A DNA stretch of 64,000 bases from Acidobacteriota bacterium (GTDB lineage: Bacteria > Acidobacteriota > Terriglobia > UBA7540). The position numbers and the translations under genes are program-made. Where the stretch lies: positions 1-64,000 of the forward strand of contig JAKAWG010000018.1 in the NCBI GenBank assembly GCA_021817045.1. The letters run 5' to 3'. The number at the start of each line of letters is the position of its first letter. Within the stretch, counting starts at the first letter, position 1. Below are positions 48,230 to 57,141 of the stretch, in pieces. The notes under the pieces were generated by a model. The model worked only from the letters and a program-made list of their open reading frames with translations, searched no databases and was not told the DNA's origin.

Positions 48230-48801
48230 AGTCCGAATGTCTCTACCGCAAACCTGGCCATTTTCCAGGCTGCCGAAGCCGGCAATGCCTTGCCCTGATC
48301 ATCGCGGCTTGCGCCCTCATGGGGCTGACTGGTTGCGGCTATCACGTGGCCGGCCGGGGAGCGCTTATCCCACCGGATGTTAGAACCATCGCGGTACCCG
48401 CCTTCACCAACGATACGTCGCAATTTCACATCGAGCAGCAAATGACGCACGCGGTTGTGCGGGAGCTGATCGAGCGAACCGGCTTCCGCGTCACGGAAAA
48501 TCCCGCCGGCGCGGACGCCGTGCTCCGAGGCACGGTCGAGTCGTTCCGCGAGGGGCCCGTCACCTTCAATCCCCAGACCGGCAGCGCCACCACACTGCAG
48601 ATCGAGGTCGTTACGGCCGTGAAATTTGTGGACGAGCACAGCAAGAAGGTGATTTATTCAAATCCCAGCTACGTCTTTCGCGAGGAGTACCAGGTTAGCC
48701 CCGCCGCTCAGACACTGATCGAGGAAGACCCCGCGGCAATCAACCGCCTGTCGCGCGCTTTCGCCCGCACCCTGGTTACCGACATCATGAACAACTTCTG
48801 A
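48226..48801 (+). CDS. lptE: LPS-assembly lipoprotein LptE
   Basis: Outer-membrane lipoprotein that plugs the LptD barrel and helps place LPS at the cell surface. Started at TTG 48226, which overlaps the previous stop (TTGA) and follows GGAAGCGAGG, it is 191 aa. The signal CLALIIAACALMGLTGC ends in a lipobox; GYHVAGRGALIPPDVRTIAVPAFTNDTSQFHIEQQMTHAVVRELIERTGFRVT is the LptE core. The longer track start reads through the upstream gene in another frame. lptD is not in the window. Confidence 0.88.
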   Translation: MKSECLYRKPGHFPGCRSRQCLALIIAACALMGLTGCGYHVAGRGALIPPDVRTIAVPAFTNDTSQFHIEQQMTHAVVRELIERTGFRVTENPAGADAVLRGTVESFREGPVTFNPQTGSATTLQIEVVTAVKFVDEHSKKVIYSNPSYVFREEYQVSPAAQTLIEEDPAAINRLSRAFARTLVTDIMNNF

Positions 48802-48839
48802 ATGTGTGTTCTAGGGCAGAAGGGGAGAACGCCATACCC

Positions 48840-49136
48840 ATGAAGAACCCGCCACATCCCGGAGATCTCATTCGGGCGGAGATTATTGCGCCCGCCGGTC
48901 TGTCAGTAGGGGCAGCAGCGGCGGCGTCCGGGGTTTCCCGGCCCGCCCTTTGGAGCTTTCTGAACGGCAAGGCGGACCTTTCCGGCGACATGGCTCTGCG
49001 CATTGAAAAGGCCTTTGGCGTGAAGGTGGACACGCTCGTGCGGGTGCAAGCCTCGTTCCATATTGCGCAGACCCGCAAGCGTAAGAAACAAATTCATGTC
49101 GGACGGATTCACCAACTCGCTGACGCCAAGACTTGA
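48840..49136 (+). CDS. HigA-family antitoxin (XRE HTH), no HigB partner
   Basis: From ATG 48840 the protein is 98 aa: MKNPPHPGDLIRAEIIAPAGLSVGAAAAASGVSRPALWSFLNGKADLSGDMALRIEKAFGVKVDTLVRVQASFHIAQTRKR. The HPGDxIRxE opening and the NGKxxLSxDMALRIEKAFG helices are diagnostic of HigA, which represses its own operon and neutralises HigB. No HigB-like ORF lies in the 38 bp to lptE or in the 120 bp downstream. It may be an orphan regulator or the survivor of a lost toxin pair. Confidence 0.85.
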   Translation: MKNPPHPGDLIRAEIIAPAGLSVGAAAAASGVSRPALWSFLNGKADLSGDMALRIEKAFGVKVDTLVRVQASFHIAQTRKRKKQIHVGRIHQLADAKT

Positions 49137-49259
49137 AAGTAGTAGCCACGATCAGCGCAGTCCTGCCCTGGGGGATCGTTTGCGAAGGCCCATGGTCAAT
49201 TAGGGTACAATTTACCGTGGCCACCGGATTTAGCCGACGATGATGAGGTATATTCCTGT

Positions 49260-49904
49260 ATGAGCGCAAACAAGGGCGATCACGAGAACGAGAACCCCGA
49301 TGGCTCCCTGTCTAACGGAATCTCGAAGCGGGACGTTGCCTCCGAACACAAACAACAGGATCAGAAATCCCAAAGCGAAAAAGGAAGCGCTAGCGCTAAG
49401 GCAAAGCAGCATAATTCTGGCAGTTTTCCTGTTAGGCAATATCTTCAACGCTTGTGGAAAGAGAGCAGCCCGCATGACCACCTCATGCTCGCCCTGACTT
49501 GTGTTATAGCGTTCTCCACATTCTGGTATATGGTGTTCGCTGGGTGGACTTTGTACGAAATCTATGTCGGGTCCCAAGACACGCATAGGCTGGCAGTTGC
49601 CGCACAAGATCAGGCGCAAACCGCCAAAAGCGCGCTCGCATCCTCGGAGCGCGCGTTCAGAGAACGCGAGAGGGCATATCTCTGGGACTCTTCGTTCAAC
49701 CTCTCGAATCCTCCGGTTTGTCAGATCCCAGGTGGAACAAGAATTTGCGGGGATGTTCATGTGTTGAATAGCGGCCGCACTCCCGCGATTGGTGTTCGTA
49801 TCTACCGTTACGCCACATTCGGGCCTCACGCTGAAAGGACTGTAAGGGCGTTGAAGGTTCCCACGTACAGAGCAGGGAGTACAGCACAAGTATGCTTGGG
49901 GTGA
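49260..49904 (+). CDS. Membrane protein of unknown function, probably 3'-truncated
   Basis: A 214-aa ORF. The first 65 residues are hydrophilic and low-complexity (EHKQQDQKSQSEKGSASAKAK); one membrane helix follows (HLMLALTCVIAFSTFWYMVFAGWTLYEIY), then a coiled stretch (AVAAQDQAQTAKSALASSERAFRERERAYLWDSS) and the start of a beta domain (ICGDVHVLNSGRTPAIGVRIYRYATFG). It stops abruptly inside what looks like the beta domain, exactly where a decayed oxidoreductase meets it from the other strand. I do not recognise the family with confidence. Confidence 0.45.
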   Translation: MSANKGDHENENPDGSLSNGISKRDVASEHKQQDQKSQSEKGSASAKAKQHNSGSFPVRQYLQRLWKESSPHDHLMLALTCVIAFSTFWYMVFAGWTLYEIYVGSQDTHRLAVAAQDQAQTAKSALASSERAFRERERAYLWDSSFNLSNPPVCQIPGGTRICGDVHVLNSGRTPAIGVRIYRYATFGPHAERTVRALKVPTYRAGSTAQVCLG

Positions 49905-50413
49905 ACGGAGAAAAGTGGGGAACCGCAGCCACCGATGTTGTCAGCAACGCCACAGCCCACGCCATTCTGGATGGCAAAATCATGGGTCGCTTCTTTGGCG
50001 GGTTGGACGCGCTTGGTCAGGGGTTTCAGCATGGTCCCGGTCCAGGTTGCATTGCCGATTGCGTCTCCGCCAATGGGGTTGGAAATACACTCGAGCGTCA
50101 TCACCTTTTGAAACGAGGGCAAGGCGCGTAGCTGCTGATAGTCGAGCTCCAAGGGATGAGCAACGAGGCCCTCGATCTTCAAGCGCCACGCGGCGGCGTC
50201 AACCGTCGGCGTCGAGCCCTTACTCGTGATGTAGAATTGGTCATTCGGAGTAATGGCCATAAGCGCTGCCTTCGCGCCGTACCGTTCGTATTGCTTGACG
50301 GACAGCTTCCAGGCCGGATCGGCCAGCGAATTCATGTACTCGCTCGTGTAGATGTAGCCCGCCACGCTAATCCCGCCTGCGACGGCGCCAATGATGAATT
50401 TTCGTCGTTCCAT
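49826..50413 (-). pseudogene. Truncated molybdopterin-dependent oxidoreductase (sulfite-oxidase fold)
   Basis: From ATG 50413 (GGAAG 9 bp upstream) the product starts MERRKFIIGAVAGGISVAGYIYTSEYMNSLADPAWKLS, a leader-type segment, then ITSKGSTPTVDAAAWRLKIEGLVAHPLELDYQQLRALPSFQKVMTLECISNPIGGDAIGNATWTGTMLKPL, which is the Mo-cofactor domain with the ligand Cys. Homology fades after about residue 145; the rest (GVGCGVADNIGGCGSPLF..) is not family-like. The C-terminal half is missing at about 49970, so it is unlikely to be active. The membrane protein at 49260 is cut at the same place. Confidence 0.75.
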
Positions 50414-50422
50414 GCAGGGCAC

Positions 50423-50811
50423 TTCCCACTAACCGACATCTGATCTTATCACTCATCCCTTGGCGCTACGCTGCTACTGGCCAAGAGGCTGCGCCGTCCC
50501 GCGCAACAGGAGCCGGGAGGGGACGAAGGAGTAGTCCCAGGAGCGTGGAATCGAGCGGAGTCTTCGTGCGAGGCCATGAAGCGCTAACGCCCTAAGCCGC
50601 AATGCCCGCCGTCTTATTGCTTTAGCCGCGCTCAGCCTCGGCGTCGATCACTAACTCAGAGAGGTGGTGTCTACTTGGTTACCCGTCCTTTCGTCCCATT
50701 GACACTGGAACCGTACTGCTCGATGTTGTCTTTACGCAGAATCCTGAGTCGCAGAGGCGAAGCCACAGAAGGAGGTGCGCCGACTCTGACGCTGGGGGAA
50801 GGAAGGGGAAA
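50423..50811. other. Intergenic region upstream of the PEP-CTERM-like gene
   Basis: About 390 bp with no credible gene on either strand. GGGGGAAGGAAGGGGAAA at its right end is the ribosome site of the next gene. No repeat family of this window and no recognisable riboswitch core is present. Confidence 0.4.
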
Positions 50812-51495
50812 ATGAGAAAACGGGTTAGGGTGTTGGGGTTCGTAGCTCTGCTCGCCGTCTTTACGGCGGCGGCTTCTGTATCCTCAAAAGCGGATGAAAT
50901 CTTCACTTCAGGAATGATGACCTTCACACCGACGGCTCAAAGCGACTGCACGACGGCATCGGGGGGATGCCAGGCTGTATCATTCAGCACTGGTACAGTT
51001 CTTGCCACTCTTCCCAGCGAGACTATCAGCAGCTCGTCTGTTACACTTCCGGGCTTCGATCTCGGATGGAATGGTTCAGCCGCCACGTTCGATCCAGCTT
51101 CAGGCAGCTTGGCTGTGACGATCAACGGCCAGACGCTTGACGGTACGGTCGGATGGGAGGGTCTGACGGCCACCGGCACAGGGGGCTTTTCGCTCAGCTT
51201 GGGCCTTTCCGGGCTTTCGGGCGGCGGAAGCGATCCGGCCCTTACCAACTTTGCGTCGGACGGCTCAGGTAGCGGCATCCTGACCTACCAATTCATCGTA
51301 GGCGCAGGCGGCCCAACCACCGTTGCGGGGCTGGTTGGGTCCAGCAGCCCCCTGATCAGCAGTGTCTCGGGCACATTCGCGGCGCCCGAGGGCGGTAGCA
51401 CGCTGCTTTTCCTGGGCGTGGATTTCGCAGCTCTGGTGGGCCTCGCTGGTTTGGCGGGCGTCATCCGGCGCCGGAAATCGGCAACTGCGGCATAA
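50812..51495 (+). CDS. Secreted protein with a PEP-CTERM-like C-terminal sorting signal
   Basis: A 227-aa protein with a signal peptide (VLGFVALLAVFTAAASVSSKA), a Ser/Thr/Gly-rich beta body and the C-terminus APEGGSTLLFLGVDFAALVGLAGLAGVIRRRKSATAA: a short Pro-Glu motif, a hydrophobic helix and a basic cluster. This is the tripartite signal recognised by exosortases, in the variant with GG inserted after PE. No exosortase gene is in the window. The product is probably processed and exported to the surface or extracellular matrix. Confidence 0.7.
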   Translation: MRKRVRVLGFVALLAVFTAAASVSSKADEIFTSGMMTFTPTAQSDCTTASGGCQAVSFSTGTVLATLPSETISSSSVTLPGFDLGWNGSAATFDPASGSLAVTINGQTLDGTVGWEGLTATGTGGFSLSLGLSGLSGGGSDPALTNFASDGSGSGILTYQFIVGAGGPTTVAGLVGSSSPLISSVSGTFAAPEGGSTLLFLGVDFAALVGLAGLAGVIRRRKSATAA

Positions 51496-51507
51496 ATGTG
51501 TGGCGTA

Positions 51508-51538
51508 GGGATGGCCGCTTTTATTTCGCGGTCATCCC
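51508..51538 (+). terminator. Hairpin after the PEP-CTERM-like gene
   Basis: GGGATGGCCGC (51508-51518) pairs with GCGGTCATCCC (51528-51538), one wobble, loop TTTTATTTC. There is no T-tract after it, so it may stabilise the 3' end more than terminate. Confidence 0.4.
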
Positions 51539-51680
51539 CACCAGTCTCCGCCCCGTTTTATAACTGCGAAACGGGGCAACCTGCACGCTCGTAAAGTCGA
51601 AGGCGGCGAATGGCTGCCCTGCCGCGTTAGCGTAGCGTGTCGGCTATGAAGACGGTGGTGGAGGTTTAAGGTCAACTTCC

Positions 51681-51710
51681 CCCGACGCCTTGTAGTCGGG
51701 TGCTTTTCTT
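51681..51710 (+). terminator. Candidate intrinsic terminator
   Basis: CCCGAC and GTCGGG form a 6-bp stem with an 8-base loop, followed by TGCTTTTCTT. It lies between the PEP-CTERM-like gene (plus) and the methyltransferase gene (minus). Confidence 0.4.
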
Positions 51711-51747
51711 CTTTCCAGCCCTGAACACGCAAGGCTTTCTCACCTGT

Positions 51748-52362
51748 TTACCACACAAATGGAATCAAGGCTTTCACCCGCTTTTTGTATTCGCTGTATT
51801 CCAAGCCAAACTCGTCCGTCATGAACCGCTCTTCGATGTGAGCTCTTGCCCCAAACATGAGCAGGAACAGCCCATCGGTGACAAGAAGCCGCACCTCACG
51901 GTACGCGACGGCCGTGCCTAGAAGAGCGAGCATGATCCCAGAATAGATCGGATGACGCACGAGGGCGTAAGGACCGCTCATGACCAAGGTATGATTCTCC
52001 TTAACCTCGATGGTCGCGCTCCAGTTGCCGCCTAAATAGAGCCGCGCCCACACCGCGAAGCCGATGCCTCCCAGCACCAGCCCAAGACCCCAGTAAACGA
52101 TCGCAGGCGAAGGAGGAAGGAAGGCGCGAGCAAGCCAACCAAAATCCAATTGCTTCGTGAAACCGATGACGGCCGCCAGCACGCCGAGCGCCGACAGGAG
52201 CAAGCGTGAACTCCGTGATTGAGCGCGGGCCATGCGTTTGTTTGTAAATGCGCCGGCTAACCAGATTGCGACAAAGGCTATCCAGATGTCGCTGATGACT
52301 GCGTTAACGTGAAAGGCCACTGTTCGGCAAACCTCCAGTTCGCCAAGGAAGACGCAAAACAC
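51748..52362 (-). CDS. Isoprenylcysteine carboxyl methyltransferase (ICMT)-like membrane methyltransferase
   Basis: A 204-aa protein with about five membrane helices. The C-terminal half holds the family signature: LVMSGPYALVRHPIYSGIMLALLGTAVAY (the RHPxYxG SAM-binding block) and ERFMTDEFGLEYSEYKKRVKALIPFVW (E-E-x-x-L-x-x-x-F-G-x-x-Y-x-x-Y). Bacterial members methylate unknown small or lipid substrates. The N-terminal start is uncertain: the first codons of the track ORF (MFCVFLGELEVCRT) look weak, and an internal start before NAVISDIWIAF is possible. Confidence 0.8.
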   Translation of the reverse strand: MFCVFLGELEVCRTVAFHVNAVISDIWIAFVAIWLAGAFTNKRMARAQSRSSRLLLSALGVLAAVIGFTKQLDFGWLARAFLPPSPAIVYWGLGLVLGGIGFAVWARLYLGGNWSATIEVKENHTLVMSGPYALVRHPIYSGIMLALLGTAVAYREVRLLVTDGLFLLMFGARAHIEERFMTDEFGLEYSEYKKRVKALIPFVW

Positions 52363-52526
52363 TATGACACGCCAAAGACGACCTAGCTTGTTGTCCGGGC
52401 GGTATTTTTGTCAATTGGCGAGACCACAGTGTGGGACCGCCACATAGCGAGGTGCACTCGCCGTTAAAAAGTTGGACTGAGAGTTTATCGAACGCGGGGA
52501 AATGGAGTGACGATGTTGCCGCGGCG

Positions 52527-53380
52527 TCAGTCAAGATGGCCCATCTTGCCGGCCCTGTAATCGGCGATGGCCTGAGCGAGTTCAGCCTGAGAGGTCATCA
52601 CGAAGGGGCCGTAGCTGGCTACCGGCTCACCGATCGCTTCACCGCTTAGAGCCAACAACACCGAGTCCTGCCGTGCCTCCAACAGCACACTTTCACCCGC
52701 TGAGCTTCGCCTTTTAGCTCGTGCGCTCCGTTCACCACGACGTCACCCTGAAGTAGAACGATTCCGGTGTTGTGGCCTTCAGGCAAGTTCAGCTCAGAGC
52801 GATTCCCTGCTGTCAAGCGCACATCCAGCAGGTTCACGGGAGTGAAGGTCTTGGCCGGGCCTTTGGCTCCGTTCAATCTTCCGGCAATGACTCGCGCATA
52901 CGCCCCTGATCCAAGGTCGACGGAAGGGATTTGCTCCTTCAGGATGGTCTGGTACTTTGGCCTTGACATCTTATGCGCCGATGGTAGGTTCACCCAGAGT
53001 TGGACCATCTCGAACGTACCTCCGTGCCTGGCGAACTCGCGTTCGTGCATTTCTTCGTGGACCACGCCCGACGCGGCGGTTATCCATTGCACGTCACCTG
53101 GATGAATGACGCCCGAGTGCCCGCCCGAATCCCGATGTTCCACGGCTCCCTGGTATGCAAGAGTCACGGTTTCAAAACCGCGATGCGGGTGTTCTCCTAC
53201 GCCGTGACGCCGCTCCGATGGCTCGAAATCAGACGGGCCCACGTAGTCCAGCAGAAGGAACGGGTCGAGTTCATTCTGAATCCCGTTGGACGGGAAAAGA
53301 TTTCGCACCGGAAACCCATCGCCGACCCAATGCGCTGAGCCTGGCCCGTAAGTGCCTAGCAGCTTTTTTGGTTGTTTCAT
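52527..53380 (-). pseudogene. Pirin-family protein gene with a frameshift
   Basis: The first 230 or so codons encode a normal pirin: VRNLFPSNGIQNELDPFLLLDYVGPSDF, GVGEHPHRGFETVTLAYQGAVEHRDSGG, QWITAASGVVHEEMHE with the metal-binding His/Glu. At about 52686-52690 (minus-strand GTGTG) the frame breaks and ends in CCWRHGRTRCCWL. The adjacent frame resumes LLEARQDSVLLALSGEAIGEPVASYGPFVMTSQAELAQAIADYRAGKMG and stops at 52527, exactly the expected pirin C-terminus. Removing one TG restores a full-length protein. It is either a recent mutation or a sequencing error. Confidence 0.85.
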
Positions 53381-53494
53381 GCTCTTTTCCAACTCTCTCT
53401 GGTGCCATCCTGATACGATTACACGACGCGACTTCGGCAGCGCTCTTCCGAGAATCTGCCGTTCAAATCGAGGGCTCGACGGCTCTTGCGTTGA

Positions 53495-54568
53495 TTAGCG
53501 AGTACCGCGAAGGTCCTTCCAAGGACCTCCCTGGGCGTAACGCTCTGGATGCAGAACCTTGGGACGCGGATCTTCCGCCGTGTCGAGTTGGAGGACCATC
53601 CATTTCGGATATGGAACTCCAGGATCTGACGCCGCGTCCAGAAGACGGACATCGTCTTCAGAGAGCTTGAGATCGACAGCGCGGATGTTATCCTCCAGAT
53701 GCTCTGGCTTCCGCGCGGCGATGATTACACTGCTGACTGCGGGCCGACCAAGTAGCCATGCAATCGCGACGCGGGCCGGGCTGGCACTGTGCCGGGCAGC
53801 AACTTGTTTCAGTACATCCACGACCCGGTATCCCATCTCCTGGTCAAATGGAACGAACTGACCGGTTTCGGCAAAGCGAGTTCCCGTGGGTGCCGGATTC
53901 GCTCGGCCGTACTTGCCGGAGAGAAAACCGCCGGCCAGCGGGCTCCAGACCAGAATTCCGACGTTGAAGTACTCGGCGAACGATTGGAACTCGTGTTCCA
54001 AGCCCCGGCCGACCAGACTGTAATACATTTGCGCGGTCACGTATTTTTCCAAGCCCAGACGCTCTTGCAGCAGGATCGCAGTGGCGGCCTGCCACGATAA
54101 AAGGTTGGACAGGCCGATGTAGCGAACTTTTCCATGGCGGACGACGTCGTTGAGCGTCCGCAGCGTTTCCTCCAGCGGCGTGTTGCTATCCCACCCGTGT
54201 ACCTGGTAGAGATCGATATAATCAGTCTGCAGCCGCCGGAGGCTGCCTTCCACTTCGCGCAGGATGTTTACGCGCGTCGCGCCACTGCGGTTGAAATTCC
54301 CACCCATCGGCAGGCGGACTTTGGTGGCGAGCACGATCTCTTCCCGGATACCCTTCAGCGCGTTTCCCAACAATGTCTCGCTTTCCCCCACGCTGTAGAC
54401 GTCCGCGGTGTCGATAAAATTAATGCCGGCGTCTATGGCCTGCCTGACCATTCGCGTGGTTGCCTCCTGTCCAAGGTTGCCCATGTTCATTTTGCTTCCG
54501 AATTGCATCGTGCCAAGCGCCACTTCGCTGACAATCAGCCCGGTGTTTCCCAGCTTCCTGTATTTCAT
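53495..54568 (-). CDS. Aldo/keto reductase
   Basis: A 357-aa cytoplasmic NADPH-dependent oxidoreductase. MKYRKLGNTGLIVSEVALGTMQFGS opens the barrel; INFIDTADVYSVGESETLLG holds the catalytic Asp and Tyr, IVLATKVRLPMG the Lys and IDLYQVHGWDSNTPLEETLRTL the His. The NADPH-binding end is intact (RPAVSSVIIAARKPEHLEDNIRAVDLKLSEDDV). It is the only undamaged member of the pirin/AKR/nitroreductase run on this strand; such genes are often grouped in quinone/electrophile stress sets under an HxlR-type regulator like the one divergent at 55302. Confidence 0.9.
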   Translation of the reverse strand: MKYRKLGNTGLIVSEVALGTMQFGSKMNMGNLGQEATTRMVRQAIDAGINFIDTADVYSVGESETLLGNALKGIREEIVLATKVRLPMGGNFNRSGATRVNILREVEGSLRRLQTDYIDLYQVHGWDSNTPLEETLRTLNDVVRHGKVRYIGLSNLLSWQAATAILLQERLGLEKYVTAQMYYSLVGRGLEHEFQSFAEYFNVGILVWSPLAGGFLSGKYGRANPAPTGTRFAETGQFVPFDQEMGYRVVDVLKQVAARHSASPARVAIAWLLGRPAVSSVIIAARKPEHLEDNIRAVDLKLSEDDVRLLDAASDPGVPYPKWMVLQLDTAEDPRPKVLHPERYAQGGPWKDLRGTR

Positions 54569-54603
54569 CTTCTTCGCTCCTCATTCGCGTTAGGTCGAAC
54601 CCT

Positions 54604-55219
54604 TCAGATTACCCGGCACGCTTCCTCGAACGCCAGGCGCGGGTTGCGAGGATATAGTTTATCCCGGTCTCCATAACCCAAATTGCAAAGAAAATTGGCC
54701 TTCCACTTGCCGTCCGGAAAGAATTCGGCATTCACTTTGTCAGCATCAACCTGACATCGGCCCGCAATCAAGGCCCAAAGCCCGCGCGGCCATGATGAAG
54801 TACCCTCCCTGGAGGGAACTGTTCCGGAACGCGGTCTGTTGGATGAGACCTGGATTTCCGGCGAACCATGAACGCGCGTCGGCTTGCGGAAACAGCTTGG
54901 GCAATTGCTCGTAAAATTCCGTATCCCAAGCCACGATGGCAGTTACCGGCGCGTCCATGGTCTTCTCGACGTTGCCGGGAGCGAGCGCCGGCTTCAAGCG
55001 TTCCTTGGCCTCGCGCGTGGTGAGGAAGACGAAGCGCGCGGGCGAGGTATTGGCGCTGGTGGGCCCAAGGCGGGCCAACTCATAGATTTGCCGAAGTAGC
55101 TCAATAGGCACGGGCTCCGGCAGCCAAGCTTGGTGCGTCCGCGCCTGGCGGAAAAGTTGGTCGAGGGCTCCGTCGGAAATACTCTTCGGAGGAGTTTCTT
55201 GTTGAATTAGAGCGTTCAC
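54604..55219 (-). pseudogene. Nitroreductase (RutE / malonic-semialdehyde-reductase-like) gene with a frameshift
   Basis: The GTG start at 55219 has AGGAG 9 bp upstream. The ORF gives 157 aa: [45 protein letters not shown] is the FMN-binding opening of RutE-type nitroreductases, and it ends [11 protein letters not shown]-stop. In the neighbouring frame the sequence continues [47 protein letters not shown] to a stop at 54604, the normal family C-terminus. The shift is at about 54746. This is the second frameshift within 2.1 kb. Confidence 0.85.
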
Positions 55220-55301
55220 GATTTAGTTCTCCTTGTATAGGAGATTCTCTTTCGTAATTAAGGTTACAATAAGGAACTATGGAGGCCAAGAAGGAACGTC
55301 C

Positions 55302-55670
55302 ATGCCACCAAGTCACAAATACGTTCCCACAGAATGTCCCGCGGTACGCGAAGTGCTGAACCGGGTGGGAGACAAGTGGAGCGTGCTGATTATCGTGCTT
55401 CTCGGGAGCGGCCCAAGACGTTTCAGCGAACTGCGTCGCGCTATCGAGGGAGTTTCGCAGCGTATGCTCGCGCTTACACTGAGGGGTTTAGAGCGTGACG
55501 GGCTCGTCACGCGAGCGGTTTATCCGACGATTCCGCCGCGCGTCGAATATCAACTCACCGGCTTGGGTCGGACCTTGTTACAGCCGATTCGCGGCTTGGC
55601 GAGGTGGGCGGAACGGAACCGGGAGAAGATCCAAAAAGCGCGCGAGAAGTACGATACACGACCGGTCTAA
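55302..55670 (+). CDS. HxlR-family winged-helix regulator
   Basis: From ATG 55302 (AAGGA 7 bp upstream) the product is 122 aa. [86 protein letters not shown] contains the N-terminal Cys, the recognition helix and the wing of HxlR/YodB-type regulators, which often sense quinones or aldehydes by Cys modification. It is divergent from the nitroreductase gene with 82 bp between; CTCCTTGTATAGGAG at 55229-55243 is palindromic but overlaps the nitroreductase ribosome site. A role controlling the reductase run on the other strand is inferred. Confidence 0.85.
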   Translation: MPPSHKYVPTECPAVREVLNRVGDKWSVLIIVLLGSGPRRFSELRRAIEGVSQRMLALTLRGLERDGLVTRAVYPTIPPRVEYQLTGLGRTLLQPIRGLARWAERNREKIQKAREKYDTRPV

Positions 55671-55986
55671 GCCAGCCGGTCGCCGGCTATGAGCCGGGCA
55701 TTGGGTAGAAATTCTTTCCGCCGGTCTGTCGAATTTATCTTGCTCTTCTTCACATCCAGGTCCTTGCGGCTTGCCAGGCAGGGCGGGATAGTACGATAAG
55801 TCTCTGAATTGGTTACCCTTAGCGATCAGGGCTCCGAGCCCTCGGCCTGGTATATGGGGCGCTCGTTTTGGCATCCTTCCTGCTACAATAACGACGGATT
55901 TGTATGTAGACGTATCCGAGAGGCTATCGATTTGCGCTCATAAGCCGGCGGAGCGAATTTGAATTCCACCGGATGCCGGAGCAGGT
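55671..55986. other. Intergenic region, nothing recognised
   Basis: About 316 bp between the HxlR gene and the TonB gene. No ORF, repeat or RNA feature was recognised. TACAAT at about 55885 could be a -10 box for the downstream gene, without a clear -35. Confidence 0.35.
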
Positions 55987-57120
55987 GTGCTGGAGCCAAC
56001 CGAGATAAACGAAGCGCTGAAGGATGCCGACGCGACACCGCAGTTCACCGTCCTTGAAGCCTCGGCGGAGGAGCGTCAGCGCTGGCGGGCCAGCTTCAGC
56101 GCAGGCTCGCTCATTCAGGTTCTGCTAGCGCTGGTGTTCCTCTGGTTTCTTACTCTGCCCCCTGTGCCGCGCGAGCCAAAAGGAATCAACCATTTGCAAG
56201 TCGTGCGAATTACCTTTCCGCCTCGTACCCCAGTCCAGCATCCGCGGATTCGGCGAGTTCCGCTTCATCTCCCTCCTCGACCGTTGAAGCAATTGGCAAA
56301 GCTACCGCCGGTACGATCGCCAATACGACCAAAGGTTGTGCCGCGCCACGTAGCGCCCCCCGTAATGGCCAAGGTTCGTCCTAAGCTGCCGCTTTTGCCG
56401 CCGAAGCCCAAACTGGCTCGCTCGCGATTTGAAGCGTTCGAGGCCCCGAAAACTCCGCCGAAGCGGAAGCTTCAGGTTCACGTTGGCGCGTTCGGCGGGC
56501 ACCCGAAGATGGCGATGCTAAAATTACCGCGACGGAAGGTGCAAACGGGCGGGTTCGGCGACCCCAACGGTCTTCCCGGCGAGGCAGAGAATCACGCGCG
56601 CCCCAACGTGGCGCACTTAGGATCGTTTGACGCGCCTGAAGGGCCGGGCGAAGGTAACGGAACTGGCGGCATGCACGGCGCTCGCGGCCTCATTGCCAGC
56701 GCCGGATTTGGTAACGGCATCGCCGGGGCCGACGCGGGAAGCGCGAATGACGCGGCAGGTAACGGCCCGGTCCGCTCAGCGGGTTTCGCCAGCGCCGGTA
56801 CAATGACACACGCCAGGGCTCAGCAGAACTCGCGGCCGCAGGTCGCCGCTTATGTGCCAGTCGAGATTACTGGAAAGCCCAATCCAGTCTATACGGCCGA
56901 GGCGCAAAAACATCATATCCAAGGCGATGTGCTCTTGCGGGTGGACTTCATGGCCTCCGGTCGTCTACGCGTGCTGAGTGTGGAGCGCGGGTTGGGTTAC
57001 GGGCTCAATCAGGCGGCGATCCGGGCTGCCGAACAAATCCGCTTTAAGCCGGCCAGGCGAAACGGCCAGCCGGTCGATATCACCGCGACGTTGCACATCG
57101 TATTTCAGTTGGCTGATTAA
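55987..57120 (+). CDS. TonB-family energy transducer with a basic-proline stalk
   Basis: A 377-aa protein. One membrane helix (SLIQVLLALVFLWFLTLPP) follows a 40-residue cytoplasmic start. The periplasmic stalk is unusually rich in Pro/Arg/Lys (RRVPLHLPPRPLKQLAKLPPVRSPIRPKVVPRHV), then Gly/Ala/Asn-rich. The C-terminal TonB domain (about 285-377) reads VEITGKPNPVYTAEAQKHHIQGDVLLRVDFMASGRLRVLSVERGLGYGLNQAAIRAAEQIRFKPARRNGQPVDITATLHIVFQL. The start is GTG 55987. Its stop is 21 bp before the M48-like gene, so the two are probably co-expressed. Confidence 0.85.
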   Translation: MLEPTEINEALKDADATPQFTVLEASAEERQRWRASFSAGSLIQVLLALVFLWFLTLPPVPREPKGINHLQVVRITFPPRTPVQHPRIRRVPLHLPPRPLKQLAKLPPVRSPIRPKVVPRHVAPPVMAKVRPKLPLLPPKPKLARSRFEAFEAPKTPPKRKLQVHVGAFGGHPKMAMLKLPRRKVQTGGFGDPNGLPGEAENHARPNVAHLGSFDAPEGPGEGNGTGGMHGARGLIASAGFGNGIAGADAGSANDAAGNGPVRSAGFASAGTMTHARAQQNSRPQVAAYVPVEITGKPNPVYTAEAQKHHIQGDVLLRVDFMASGRLRVLSVERGLGYGLNQAAIRAAEQIRFKPARRNGQPVDITATLHIVFQLAD

Positions 57121-57141
57121 AACTGCATCCAGGGGGCAACC

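Noticed and set aside
49892-50131. 79-aa plus-strand ORF (MLGVNGEKWGTAATDVV..)
   Set aside because: Lies antisense to the recognisable oxidoreductase remnant and lacks a ribosome site.
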